Source: Diphasiastrum complanatum (Eukaryota > Streptophyta > Lycopodiopsida > Lycopodiales > Lycopodiaceae). Taken from it: a stretch of 64,000 bases of DNA. The stretch covers positions 43,321,863 to 43,385,862 of the forward strand of contig CM055092.1 in NCBI GenBank assembly GCA_029204225.1, read 5' to 3'. Position numbers and translations under genes: made by a program. Below are positions 23,325 through 33,445 of this stretch, in pieces. Numbering within the stretch: position 1 is the stretch's first letter; every line of letters starts with the position of its first letter. Under the pieces are notes generated by a model. It did not search any database. It had not been told where the DNA came from and saw nothing but the letters and a program-made list of their open reading frames with translations.

Positions 23325-23900
23325 TGTGAATGAAAGCCTATGAGATACACAAAGATCTCTTGATAAAGAGTGATCTAAGATAGATTTATAGCTTTCAAAA
23401 ATCTGTTAGTCTCGGCCCAATCAATCCTAGTTTAACTTGGATGATGACATAATAGATCTACTTCAAATATCCTAGCAAATCACTCCTCCAAAAAATTGAT
23501 TCTAGTTCAATTTTGTTTGATATTTCACACACACTTAAGATCTGAACAAATTAGCCTTATAGATATGATCTAATCTTCAAAATAAATTGCTTCCATGACT
23601 CAAATCATTGTTTGATCATTAGCATTCAATAGATTGAACTAGATCTAGACAATGCACTAAAAACCTTGAATTTTGGACTAATATGCACATTTTTGGGTCA
23701 AAAACACTAATGGAAGTTAATTTGAAGGTTGATGTATAGTTTCATTGTGGACAATACTTCAGCAGCCCACAAATCGATCTTGACCAAAAATAATGATGAT
23801 ACCTCTCTCCTTGAACTCGCCCTCTCAAGTAAAACTCAAAAACAACACATTGTCAATGATTTCACAAGAACTATTAATCATTTAGATCACTCTTAGACTT

Positions 23901-23913
23901 GGCTCTGATGCCA
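23901..23913 (-). other. primer-binding site of copia copy 2
   Basis: Minus strand TGGCATCAGAGCC, one base from the initiator-Met tRNA complement TGGTATCAGAGCC, directly adjacent to the 5' LTR end. Confidence 0.85.
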
Positions 23914-24763
23914 TGTCATTTTTCAGAGAAAAAGAACAATTATGATTGTACTTATCAATCATTGAGAGTTATTGATTGCTTAATCCAAAGATCTATCAAG
24001 TTCTAGGTGTTATATCTTGATCTAGATGCTTTACACTATGATTTAAGCAAGAGCAATAGATCAAATGATTAAAAACATGGATGAGCGGCCTCACACGTGT
24101 GGAGGACAATACTAGTACGACCTGTTTATAGAGAGTAAAGTACTCAAGCTTAGAAATGCATTTTAATCACAAAAACACAAGACAAATGTGGAAAATACAA
24201 GCAAGACTAGAATTTGCCAATGTCACATCAACTTCCCATTGATTTGGTTGATTACTTTACAGATCAAGTACATCCATGAGCTATGTACTATCCATCAAGA
24301 CTTCACACATGTGAAGAGTGCCTAGTCATCCAGATCCACCAATGGGAGCCATATGTGCTCATTCCCAAAGTTGACTATTCTCTTTGGCTAGAAAACAAAA
24401 AGCTAGTCTTCCACATTTATAGGAATATTCCCTATAAAATATGATCTAATGGAATCTTCTTATCTTATCATCTAGAAGCTTATCCACAAGTGTGAATGAT
24501 ATCTTGACATGCGTGAGTAATAACTCATTCACATGGAAGTCCAATCTATTTACATAAAGTTTGACCAATTTGACCATTTTCAAGATTCTACTCAAAGGTC
24601 AATTTCACAGTGTAGATCAAGCTAAAATCAATCTAACTTTATAAAAGTGACTTATCTACATTCTTTCACACATGGGAGCAGACTCCACGCGTGTGAAATC
24701 CTATCAAGATCAACTATCTTAAGATCTACAAGGTACATCAAGTTGGAAGTGATATTTTTAACA
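23914..24763 (-). repeat. 5' LTR of copia copy 2
   Basis: About 850 bp. In element orientation it starts TGTTAAAAATATCACTTCC and ends AATGACA. Followed directly by the primer site. Confidence 0.9.
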
Positions 24764-24768
24764 ATCCG

Positions 24769-25740
24769 GAGTTGTACGAGATAGTGAGAACATGTATGAT
24801 GCACGGAACAACTTTTCCAAATGCACTGTGCATGAAGGATGAAAAATGCTCGAAGAACTATCCAAGAAATTTAATTGATGAAACATCGGTAGTGAATGGG
24901 TATCTTTTTTATAGGCGTAAAGATAACGGAGAGAAGATGAAGTCGCATGGAATAGAATTAGATAACAGGTGGGTAGTACCGTACAACAGATGGTTTGACA
25001 CTACATTTTCAGTGTCACATCAATGTAGAGATATGTGTACATAAACGTAGTGTGAAGTATTTGTACAAGTACGTGTACAAGGGACCAGATATGATTACGG
25101 CAGGGGCTGTGGAGAGTGGTGGTCAGACAGTTGCGCCAGTGAATGAGATAGAGCAATTTTTGAATGCTCGATATTTCTCTGTGAGTGAGGCTTGATGGCG
25201 ACTGTTTGGGCTTTCTATGAGTGCTCATAAGCCAGTTGTGACTCGACTGGCAGTTCATCTTCTTGGACAGAAGTTGGTTTACTTTACCGAGGGAGCCAAT
25301 TTAGAGGGTTGTAGAAGGTCATTCGAGTACCACTTTCACAGTTTTTTTTGAGCTGAATAGAAGTGGTGATTTGGAGGCCCGAGAGTTGTTGTACCAAGAC
25401 TTGCCACAATTTTACATTTACAGTAGGAGAGTGAGAAGGTGGACACAGAAAATCAATGCACAGTCCATTCCGACCATTGGACATATGCATTTTTTTATCT
25501 GTCCAAAGGAGAATGATTTTATTTGCGAGTTCTTTTGGCTCACGTTAGAGGTGCAACAAGTTTTGAGGACTTGCGCACAATTGACGGTGAGTTGTTTTTG
25601 TCATTTAGAGATGCTTGCAAGCATAGACTGCTTATCAACGACGCGATGGAAAGGAGTAACTGCTTGCTGTAGGTGGTGTCATGGGGGACTCCATTGCAAA
25701 TTCGGCTCATGTTCACTATACTTCTTTTGACATGTGCCCC
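24769..25740 (+). pseudogene. Helitron Rep / Helitron_like_N domain remnant
   Basis: The first frame (from 24769) reads ELYEIVRTCMMHGTTFPNAL, CMKDEKCSKNYPRNLIDETS and NRWVVPYNRWF. After a frameshift near 25015 it continues with INVEICVHKRSVKYLYKYVYKG. The KYLYKYVYK block holds the paired tyrosines of the rolling-circle Rep active site. The HUH histidine motif would lie upstream and is missing. A TGA replaces the Cys codon expected in the EACWRL block at about 25194. Further pieces follow in shifting frames: LAVHLLGQKLVYFTEG, FFELNRSGDLEARELLYQDLPQFY and, near 25540-25640, THVRGATSFEDLR and GELFLSFRDACKH. Confidence 0.82.
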
Positions 25741-26029
25741 TTCTGACCCATTAGATCTTTGGAAGAGTATAGACCCCATTTAGTAGAGGATTAGAGTTAG
25801 GACATTTAGTAACATGCGAGACCGTTACTATGAGTTAGATTATGGTAGATAAGGCTCTTCTAGACGTGGAGACGCACATGCAGGCATCAAGAAAGTTGTT
25901 GACAAATTTTGGCTTCACACTTTCCGATAGCGATGTTGAGTTTTCTCCACTATTTCACAAAGATATTTCTAGATGAGACCCTTTTAGAGGTAGAGGCTGA
26001 CATCGAGAGATTGAATGTGAATCAGTGCG

Positions 26030-27300
26030 TGATTTGACTGTGTAGTACGTGAGCATGTGGTACGAAGAGTGGGTGGAGTGTCCTCTGTAGGTGGTTCGAG
26101 TAAGACGTTTCTCTATATTGTCATGTTGTCGTACGTGCGTGCACAAGGTTGGATAGCATTGGCAGTTACATCGTCGGGGATCACTGCATTGTCAATGCTC
26201 TAGATTTAGGACTCCTCCGACGGAATTGAATGAAAGCTTGACCTGCAACATCTCAAAACAGTCTTCGTTAGGCAAGCTTTGATGGCATGTCAACTCATTA
26301 TTTGGGACGAGGCTCCCATGGTACATAAGTATGCCATCGAGTGTGTGGACTGGTCTCTACGAGAGATATTGAGTATTGATACTCCATTTGGAGGGATTCC
26401 GATCGTTTTTTGTGGTGATTTCCATCAAGTGCTCCTGGTGGTACGACAGGGCAGTCGTGCACAAATTTTGAGCGCTTCACTGAAGTGTTCGTGTGTGAAA
26501 ATATATAGAGGTGCACAATCTGTCAACGAACATGCGCGTTGTGGGTGTGGAGGGAGCCGATAGAAATAAGTAGTCAAGGTTCGCAAAAGTTTTTGCTGAG
26601 TATTGGAGAGTGAGCCCACATTCAAGCAACATGGTTTGGATTTGATTTCTTTGCTAGAGTGTATGTGTCTAAGAATGCGCGATGTGTGTGAATTGATTTC
26701 GTTTACTTTTCCTGATATTGCATGACGTTACATGGATGTTGATTTTTTAGGAACTCATGCAATATTGACCCCGTTGAACGAATACGTGGATGAGATCAAT
26801 TCAAAAGTTGTTGAGCAACTTCCTGGTGATGCTTGCATGTTTTATAGTGCTGATAACATGGTTGAGCATGATGACTTCGATGTGTACCCAATAGAGATTT
26901 TGAATAGCTTGCAACTGAATATATGCCCTCCACATAAGTTGGTGTTGAAGGCTGGGATGATAGTGATGTTGCGGTTGATAGCATCGCACAAGGGATTATG
27001 AAATGGTACGAGACTTATTATTTGTAGATTGGGTAGATAGGTCATAGAGGCGAAGATAGTGACTGAGAAGAATCTAGGGACTAGAGTTCTCATTCCACGG
27101 GTCCCTTTAGTTCCGAGTTGCCGTTCGAATTGCAGAGAGTACAATTTTCTATCAGAGCGGCTTTCACCATGACAATAAACAAGGCGCAGGGGAAGACTAT
27201 GGAGACCGTTGAATGGTACTTGCCACGTCTTGTGTTTAGCCATGGTCAGTTGTATGTGGCACTATCAAGAGTGCAAAGTGCAGCGAGTATTTGAGTGTTT
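26030..27300 (+). pseudogene. Helitron PIF1-type helicase remnant
   Basis: A degenerate Walker A reads VGGSSKTFLY near 26090-26120, where GGSGKT is expected. The Walker B block is LIIWDEAPMVHK near 26297-26332, and GGIPIVFCGDFHQVLLV follows. After frame changes, 26732-27001 carries ILTPLNEYVDEINSKV and NICPPHKLVLKAGMIVMLRL, typical of the helicase C-terminal half. Near 27160-27280 is AFTMTINKAQGKTMETV followed by GQLYVALSRVQS. The order and motifs match the Helitron helicase. Several stops and shifts make it non-functional. Confidence 0.87.
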
Positions 27301-27420
27301 ATTAGTGATGGTGATGGTCGATTTACAGAGGATGAAGGAATGGCAAGGTTTATACAAAATATTGTGTATTCGGACGTGCTTTATGGTTACTGTCGAAAAT
27401 TATGTTTGGACTTTTAGAGT

Positions 27421-27690
27421 GTGCCTTCATGTATGTATGTGTGTATATGCATGCATGTACAAATGTGTTTTTCTATGTATATTTGTGTGTATCTGTATGT
27501 ATGTGAATTTGTATACATGTATCTGTATTTATGTGTGTGTGTATATATATGTGTAAGTGTATCTATATATACGTATGAGTGTGTATGTGTATATGTATAT
27601 GTATGTATGGGTGTGTATATGTATGTGTATGTATGGGTGTGTCTATGTATTTGTATGTGTATATGCATGTATGTACAAAAAACATAAATG
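27421..27690. repeat. TG/TATG-rich degenerate microsatellite in Helitron B
   Basis: Imperfect TGTATG and TATGTGTG arrays. Comparable TG-rich DNA lies in Helitron A at about 15850-16230. Confidence 0.75.
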
Positions 27691-27956
27691 TTTTTTTGCA
27701 TTTGGTGAATATTATTGTTTGTTTGACATAGGCTTTCCTACACCTTCCATCTAGGAGAATGCACCTTTGTATAATGGTTTGTCATGTTTTATAAGCATGC
27801 ATCTTTATGTTTATAAACAATACCCACAATTTCCATTGTTACAAGACATTATATTGCAAAATATAACATATTTTTTAAATAGGCATGATAGAAATTACAT
27901 TTTAGTCATGTTGTGTCGTATATTATTTTATTTGTTATTTGTAGATTAGATTTTGT

Positions 27957-28319
27957 ATGTCATCTAATAAGAGTTGGCCACCTGCTGTGCAAATGGTGAA
28001 CTTGATGGTGAATCATCGTCGATTTTTCGTGGAGTTCAAGGAGCTACTTGGCAATGGAGAATATATCTTTTGCAGTACAACCATTTGGTTGTTAGAGCTG
28101 TATATTCGTTATTTGATTAGTGAAGAGAGCATCATTGGCGCATATCCACGGAGATTTCATTTGCTCTTAGACGTAGATTTGCTACTTAGTAATTTAAGAT
28201 ATGTTTATAGGAATGGCAGCACTATTAGTGCGTCTGCCTTTGAGGCAATGTTAGATAGCCTGGTGTATAACCATATAATGGTATTAGATTTAAGTAATGA
28301 TATTTTTACGATGTTTTAA
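27957..28319 (+). CDS. unidentified Helitron-associated ORF, copy B (120 aa)
   Basis: An intact 120-codon frame from ATG 27957 to TAA 28319, beginning MSSNKSWPPAVQMVNLMVNH and ending LDLSNDIFTMF. The last 75 residues match the partner in Helitron A at about 83 percent identity by eye, and the two DNA copies have diverged elsewhere. I do not recognise a domain; it looks alpha-helical, with mixed Leu/Val-rich and charged segments. It lies 0.6 kb downstream of the helicase and 0.4 kb upstream of the 3' terminus. It could be an auxiliary protein, a captured gene piece or an untranslated conserved segment. Confidence 0.5.
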   Translation: MSSNKSWPPAVQMVNLMVNHRRFFVEFKELLGNGEYIFCSTTIWLLELYIRYLISEESIIGAYPRRFHLLLDVDLLLSNLRYVYRNGSTISASAFEAMLDSLVYNHIMVLDLSNDIFTMF

Positions 28320-28549
28320 AATTGGTTGAAAAAATATATATTCCGACTATTTGAAATGTCTCTTAACCAAAAATGCTATGGGATTTTTTCCAAGGTTATG
28401 GCTGTCCGATAACAGTCCAATTTGAATTTCATAGTGTACATGAGTGAATTTCAATATTTTTTGTGTATGATGTATTTCAAAATTTTGTAAAACTTATTCA
28501 TTGTCCAAGATTTTGACAAACAAAATGCACAAATCACATACACAAACAC

Positions 28550-28690
28550 ACTTGCATGTACACAAACATAAACATACAATTGTAAACACACTGAATATGC
28601 ACACACACACATATGCACACATATATACACAAATCAAATATTCACACACATACACACATCAAATACGAACCCCCACGCACACACACATCC
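28550..28690. repeat. CA-rich tract near Helitron B 3' end
   Basis: ACACAC/ACATAC-rich, an inverted match to the TG-rich tract 16055-16215 in Helitron A, including the flanking segment ATTTTGTTTGTCAAAATCTT (read on the plus strand of copy A). Confidence 0.7.
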
Positions 28691-28725
28691 AAATCATTGG
28701 CCGCCACCTAGATCGGTTGTCATCG

Positions 28726-28740
28726 CCCGTCAACGACGGG
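28726..28740 (+). other. Helitron B 3' hairpin
   Basis: CCCGTC-AAC-GACGGG, a 6-bp perfect stem (8 bp counting one G-T pair and one more G-C pair) with the same AAC loop as copy A. The terminal CTAG now lies at 34107-34110, separated from the hairpin by the inserted copia element. Confidence 0.8.
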
Positions 28741-28747
28741 TGCACAT

Positions 28748-29381
28748 TGTGAAGGATTTCAGACCATTCAAGATCCAATCCATGTCCCAAATCTTTGGTT
28801 ACAATAAGGAGCAAACCAACAATCCTGCCAATGTAGAAAAATCAGTATCTACATACAAAATGAGATGCAAAATCTAGGAGATACTGATCAAACATGAACC
28901 AAAACATAAAGTATGTTTGTTGTCCAACCCTACTATATTTCACACGTGTGAAACCAAAAATAGCAATAAATGATCATTCTACACATAGAATTGCAAGATA
29001 ATAGTGCACCAATGAGTAGTAGAACCCAAAGAGAACCATGTATAATGATGAAATTAGAGATAGAAGAGAGAAGATGTGTCTCTCCACGAGTTACATCATT
29101 TTATAGAGTTTTCAAACCCTATTTGGCCACTTGGCTTTCCCTCCAAAATGTAAACCCTACTATTTTTGGGTCTAAATTCAAAGTACCCAAAGTTCAAATT
29201 TGAATCTCTCTCAAACTCGACTACCAACTTTTCCACACTTTCAAAAAGTGTTTATTGAATGTATTTTAAGCTAATATAACTTCAAAAAGTTTATCTCTAA
29301 GTCTCAAATGAGTTTTGGCCTCCTATTGACAATTTACCAAAATGTGAGTAAACTAGACTAAACTAGTTGAAATCTCTCACA
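28748..29381 (-). repeat. 3' LTR of copia copy 3
   Basis: 634 bp, a close match to the 5' LTR and to the solo LTR at 36122-36775. Holds TTCACACGTGTGAA at 28939-28952. The purine tract GTTGAAGAGGGAG (minus strand) adjoins it at 29382-29394. Confidence 0.92.
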
Positions 29382-30147
29382 CTCCCTCTTCAACTAGTTT
29401 TGGCATAGTTTTGACAATAGAACTTTGATCCAACTTTAGAATGAACTCCATCCTAAGTATAGATCTCCTTTCTAAGGTTCTAAAGTATCTTTCATAATTG
29501 ATATAGAGAATAGTGTCCAAATTGGATGCTTCACTATTTCTTACATCAATTTTACACATCGAGATATAACTAGAACATGAAGAACCAAATAGAATGTCAA
29601 TGAAATGATTCCTCCATGCTTCAAAATTTGAACTCTCTGGAAAATTACAGCAACCAAACAATAAATGTGAGTGATGACCATTTGCTTGCTTGTCTCCTCC
29701 AACTTTGCCCTTTCTTGATATGTCTCCACCATAAAACTCCATGAATGAGCCTCCATCTCCATCTTGCCACAAGAAACCATCAAATCTTGGAGATCCATGA
29801 GTAGGTGAGTACATAAATGATGCAAATCCAGCACCACATGACTCCATAAACCAAGTAGGTTGCACTAGTCCATCTTCAAGATCTACTTGACACAAGAAAA
29901 TGACCATAAATTCACCAAAAATTGACAATTTCCAAACATTGGCATCAAGTAGCTCAACACTTGAGAACTTGATCATGGATGAGTGACATAATGAACCTCC
30001 AATAGCTTCATTTCCATCAGCAAAACCAGCCAAGAATGCTAGTACAACACCAACAATAAGATATTGCAAGGCAATGTAGCTAGTTTGTCCATACCTTGAC
30101 AGTTTGCACACATCCACATGAAATAGCTCAAACATAACATAGAGCAA
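29377..30147 (-). CDS. 256-aa ORF at the 3' end of copia copy 3, unknown
   Basis: This frame overlaps the 461-aa ORF by 109 bp in a different phase and ends inside the 3' LTR boundary region, with the last codons (VEEGV) covering the purine tract. Residues 25-50 are hydrophobic (YLIVGVVLAFLAGF), followed by FADGNEAIGGS. That segment sits where copia RNase H has SDSDFAGD, a weak resemblance only. The middle is Gly/Phe-rich (GAGFASFMYSPTHGSPRFDGF). I cannot assign a function. It probably continues the same ancient polyprotein through a frameshift. Confidence 0.45.
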   Translation of the reverse strand: MLYVMFELFHVDVCKLSRYGQTSYIALQYLIVGVVLAFLAGFADGNEAIGGSLCHSSMIKFSSVELLDANVWKLSIFGEFMVIFLCQVDLEDGLVQPTWFMESCGAGFASFMYSPTHGSPRFDGFLWQDGDGGSFMEFYGGDISRKGKVGGDKQANGHHSHLLFGCCNFPESSNFEAWRNHFIDILFGSSCSSYISMCKIDVRNSEASNLDTILYINYERYFRTLERRSILRMEFILKLDQSSIVKTMPKLVEEGV

Positions 30148-31424
30148 GTAAAGTAAACTTGAACAACACTTCCTTGCTTCTCCTTTGACCTTGAGTCTTT
30201 AATAAGCTGCAAAAACAGATCCATAACATCTTTGCCAATTACCTCTCCTTTGATGCTCTTGACTAGCTCCAAATTGCCACCTTTCCTTTTGTGTCGTTGA
30301 AGCCCTTTGAGACCAACCTCTTGATCTTTCTCTTGACCATCAAATTCATTGAAAAAACTTTGTTTTCCAGATCCATTACTTGCCTTTACAGCATGAAAAC
30401 CATGAGAACCAATATCCACTTGCATAGCATCATCTATACAAGAAAATTCTCCAAAACATGTGAGTAAAGCAAAGTGAGTCGCTTCCACTAGCTTACCTTT
30501 CTCTTGATCATCAAAGATATCAAAGATATGAATATCTTCAGACCTAAACCTCTGGGAATACTCCCTCTCAAACATATGATCTAGATCCAACAAGATCTCA
30601 TCAATGCTTGATCTCGATCTTCCACAAAGGTTAGTGAAAACAATGCCACCAATGTCACCATCATAAATCAAAAAATAGATTCCAAACTTTCCATCCAACA
30701 TGAAGTAGAGTAGGTGAAGATGAGTATCAAACCTAATAGATCCAGCCTTCTTGAGTCCATACAAAACCTCAATAAGCTCACCAATGATATATCCCTTGCC
30801 TTGAAGAAATTGCCTCTTGATTTGCTCCATGTATTCTTCTCCAACCAAACTTTTGCCATCTCGATCATGAGTGATCAATTCATAATCATAGAATCCTTTG
30901 AGTTGATGAAGAGATGTGAGATCCATGCCTTGGATCTTCCCAAGAACCAATCTTTCATTGCTCTTTCCTTCATAAGACTCTCTCTTAATGATTGCATCAT
31001 AAGAAGTAGAAACCTCAAAAACATTAGAAGCCATGAAAAAAATTATTACTACCTTCAATATAAGGATGATTGAAGTACTCTCTTTTTTCAAACAAGAACT
31101 TCTACTCAATGTTTTAGGTAATGAATCATATGATAATGATTCTTCCTCACTATCATTCACAATGACATCATTCAAAGTACATCCTACTTTGAACTCTTCA
31201 CATACTTCTCTTCTTCTTGACTCGTGTCTATCTCCCTCACTAAGTCTCTTGATAGAACCATTTGATCTACTCTCTCTATGAAGACATGTGACTCCACTTG
31301 ATGGAAAAATGACTTTCTTGGAATCATAACAAAATAATGTAGAAGAACCACCTCCTTCATGCATGCACCTAGAAACATCTTTTTCCATATGATCAAAGAA
31401 ATAATTAACAACAATCTTTTTCAA
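30039..31424 (-). CDS. 461-aa ORF replacing pol in copia copy 3, with ghost RT motifs
   Basis: A long uninterrupted frame, in phase with the protease frame and separated from it by a single TGA. Residues 1-110 are basic/Ser-rich with an acidic patch (NDSEEESLSYDSLPKTLS). Residues 142-150 (YDAIIKRES) resemble the start of copia RT (YDALIENET). Residues 198-201 (YMEQ) and 221-227 (LYGLKKA) match RT blocks with exactly the spacing seen in copy 1 (24 residues from YMEQ to YGLK). IYDGDI at 253-258 sits where YVDDI is expected, so the catalytic Asp pair is lost. No integrase or RNase H motif is seen. The rest matches nothing I know. It may be a decayed RT kept open by chance or a remodelled protein of a non-autonomous family. 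Met 31424 is only the first ATG after the stop. Confidence 0.6.
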   Translation of the reverse strand: MKKIVVNYFFDHMEKDVSRCMHEGGGSSTLFCYDSKKVIFPSSGVTCLHRESRSNGSIKRLSEGDRHESRRREVCEEFKVGCTLNDVIVNDSEEESLSYDSLPKTLSRSSCLKKESTSIILILKVVIIFFMASNVFEVSTSYDAIIKRESYEGKSNERLVLGKIQGMDLTSLHQLKGFYDYELITHDRDGKSLVGEEYMEQIKRQFLQGKGYIIGELIEVLYGLKKAGSIRFDTHLHLLYFMLDGKFGIYFLIYDGDIGGIVFTNLCGRSRSSIDEILLDLDHMFEREYSQRFRSEDIHIFDIFDDQEKGKLVEATHFALLTCFGEFSCIDDAMQVDIGSHGFHAVKASNGSGKQSFFNEFDGQEKDQEVGLKGLQRHKRKGGNLELVKSIKGEVIGKDVMDLFLQLIKDSRSKEKQGSVVQVYFTCSMLCLSYFMWMCANCQGMDKLATLPCNILLLVLY

Positions 31425-31484
31425 GGAAGAACCTTCACCTCCATTGATGAAGTTAGCTCTTTCCTTACCTTTTGCATGCTTTCA

Positions 31485-32183
31485 CTTGCCATGAAGAACC
31501 ATTGAAACACCATCATTATCCTCGAGACTAGCCAAGTTAGCACAAAGATGAACATCTCCAAGAAGCATATTAGATCTAGACCTAGATCTAGCATGAGGAA
31601 GCTTTTTAGACTTTGTGTAAGATCCACCAATCTTATTGATGTTAAAAGGTAACTTTGGAAAGTTGAGACCAATCTCTTTTTTCATTCCATCCTTTTCGTT
31701 AGCCATAACAAAAGCATCAAGCTTGAAAAGTCTTCCTTGTTTATTGCCCCTAGCAACCAAGATTTCTTCCTTTGTAATGAAACAAGCATCACCCCCAAAC
31801 TTTACCATGTATCCTTTCTCTATCATTTGACCAACACTTAACAAATTCTTTGAATGTGAAGGAATGTAAATAACACCATCAAATTTTGCTTTCCTATTAG
31901 TAGAGACAAATAGGAATTGAACCAATACCTTCAATCACACACTCACCACCATTGGCCATATGAATTGTTTCTTGGCTCCATCATAAGTGACCAAAGAAGT
32001 AAAGAACTCCTTGTGACTAGTCATGTGTGAATTAGCTCCACTATCAATCCACCATGAATCTTTGTCACCTTCACTTGATATTGGACTTGAAGAACACATC
32101 AAAAGAGAATCACCACCACCTAGATCCTCATCATTAGTAGTAAAGTTGATTTGCTTGCTACCTTCATCTCTTTGCTTCTTCAA
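31485..32183 (-). pseudogene. copia protease region, copy 3
   Basis: One reading frame runs from 32183, crossed by a stop at 31935-31937. The active site is WWIDSGANSHMTSHKEFF, near 32065-32010. The conserved IYIPSHSKNLLSVGQMIEKG and GRLFKLDAFV blocks follow. After this point copies 1 and 2 have the integrase zinc motif (LWHKRLGH). Here the sequence changes to an unfamiliar Ser/Lys/Arg-rich stretch (KLPHARSRSRSNMLLGD), and a TGA at 31482-31484 ends this part. Confidence 0.78.
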
Positions 32184-32844
32184 ACATTCATTTGCAAATG
32201 CCCTTTGATTCCTTTGATGAACATAGCATCCTCTTCATATTGAGATGTTGATGTAGATCCACCTCCTCTTGATTGAAGCCTATACTCCTCATTCACCAAG
32301 ATCTCTTGCAAATCCACAATACTTGGCAAAGTCTTTTGAATAGCAAAACTTTGAATAAGATTAGCATGATCATCCAACAAGCCATTAAGTATAACTTGAA
32401 CAAGTTCTACCTCCTTAATGCTTTCATCAATACATGCTAACTCATCATTGAATGCTTTAACCCTCAAAACAAAAGCATGAGTACTCTCTTCCTTCTTTTG
32501 TAAACTTTGAAAGATTTGCCTCCTAAGAGTAAGCACTCTTGATGTAGACTTGGATTCATAAAGTTTCTTCAAAGCTTCCCAAGCCTCCAAAGATAATGTG
32601 CACTTACCCACTTCCTTGAGAAGTTCATTGGTAACATTCATCTTAATCATGTGTAGAGCCCTTTAGCTCTCTTGTCATACCTCACTTGATCTTGAGGTGC
32701 TTGAGGCCTCTCCTCCACACCTGCAACAATCTCCATCAACTCATTCATCTCCAATAAGAACTCCATCCTCACCTTCCAAGTAGAATAGTTGATTGAGGTA
32801 AGCCTATCATTGCCTTCCAGCATGAATCCACTACTTGTAGCCAT
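32180..32844 (-). pseudogene. copia gag, copy 3
   Basis: ATG 32844 opens MATSSGFMLEGNDRLTSINY and STWKVRMEFLLEM. A frameshift near 32650 moves the rest to 32650-32180, with IKMNVTNELLKEVGKC, AWEALKKLYESKSTSRVLTL and FVLRVKAFNDELACIDESIK. It ends with a short linker where a zinc knuckle would normally follow. No complete CCHC knuckle is visible, so this gag may have lost its RNA-binding module, or it lies across the frameshift near 32180. Confidence 0.82.
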
Positions 32845-33431
32845 GTTGCAATGACCTGATCTTATCTTTCAACCTGTTTCAATGCACAAAGCACTCTCTT
32901 GAATGTCAACAAATGAACTCAAGAAGATATCACAAAGATATGGAACCTCTCAAATCTCTTCTAGCACTTCTATCTAGAAAATCAGCACATAGAATAGTGA
33001 AATCTTGATCAACCTATGATCTATCCTCAATATAATGATTCTTGCCACTTCCTAAGATTGAAACACACTCGAATGAAGTTCAGTAACCTCACAAACTAGA
33101 GATCCAATCAAAATTAAGGTTTTGACAAAATCACAAAAAATTGAATATCTCAAATTCTACATGCAATTTCTAGAAACTTGATATATCTTCTTGTAGACTC
33201 CAATGAGACCTTCCTTATGCACCAAAAGTCATCTAATTCCAGTAAACCAAGTGTGAAATTGGAATTGATCAAGTATATAACCCTATATTGAGTTTTGACC
33301 TACAAAAGATCAATTCTACACATGCAAAAATGCTGATTTTTGAGTAGAAATCAATCTAGCATGCTCTAGCATTGGTAACTCCTCCAAATCCTTGCTAAAG
33401 ATGGCTGATCCTTTCATAACCTGAAACACAA

Positions 33432-33445
33432 GAGCTCTGATACCA
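33432..33445 (-). other. primer-binding site of copia copy 3
   Basis: Minus strand TGGTATCAGAGCTC directly after the LTR CA end: a perfect initiator-Met tRNA complement over its first 12 bases. Confidence 0.92.

Larger units (their letters stand above)
16817..24763 (-). mobile_element. Ty1/copia LTR retrotransposon, copy 2 (internally replaced)
   Basis: LTRs lie at 16817-17662 and 23914-24763. On the minus strand: 5' LTR, primer site TGGCATCAGAGCC, gag, zinc knuckle, protease, first part of integrase, then a foreign copia segment (about 19540-21650), then the integrase-RT linker, RT, RNase H, purine tract, 3' LTR. The flanks (TACCA on the left, ATCCG on the right) do not match, so there is no target duplication. 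The element sits between two oppositely oriented Helitron fragments, which fits an ectopic recombination or a deletion rather than a simple insertion. Confidence 0.88.

Noticed and set aside
15514-28745. A single large DNA transposon with 1-kb terminal inverted repeats
   Set aside because: Each outer end has the Helitron hairpin-CTAG-T signature, and Helitron proteins lie inside; two Helitron copies explain the symmetry better, though a mirrored element is not excluded.
28748-33445. CRISPR-like or host gene reading of the 461-aa ORF
   Set aside because: It lies exactly between the LTRs of a copia element, in phase with its protease frame, so a host gene is unlikely.
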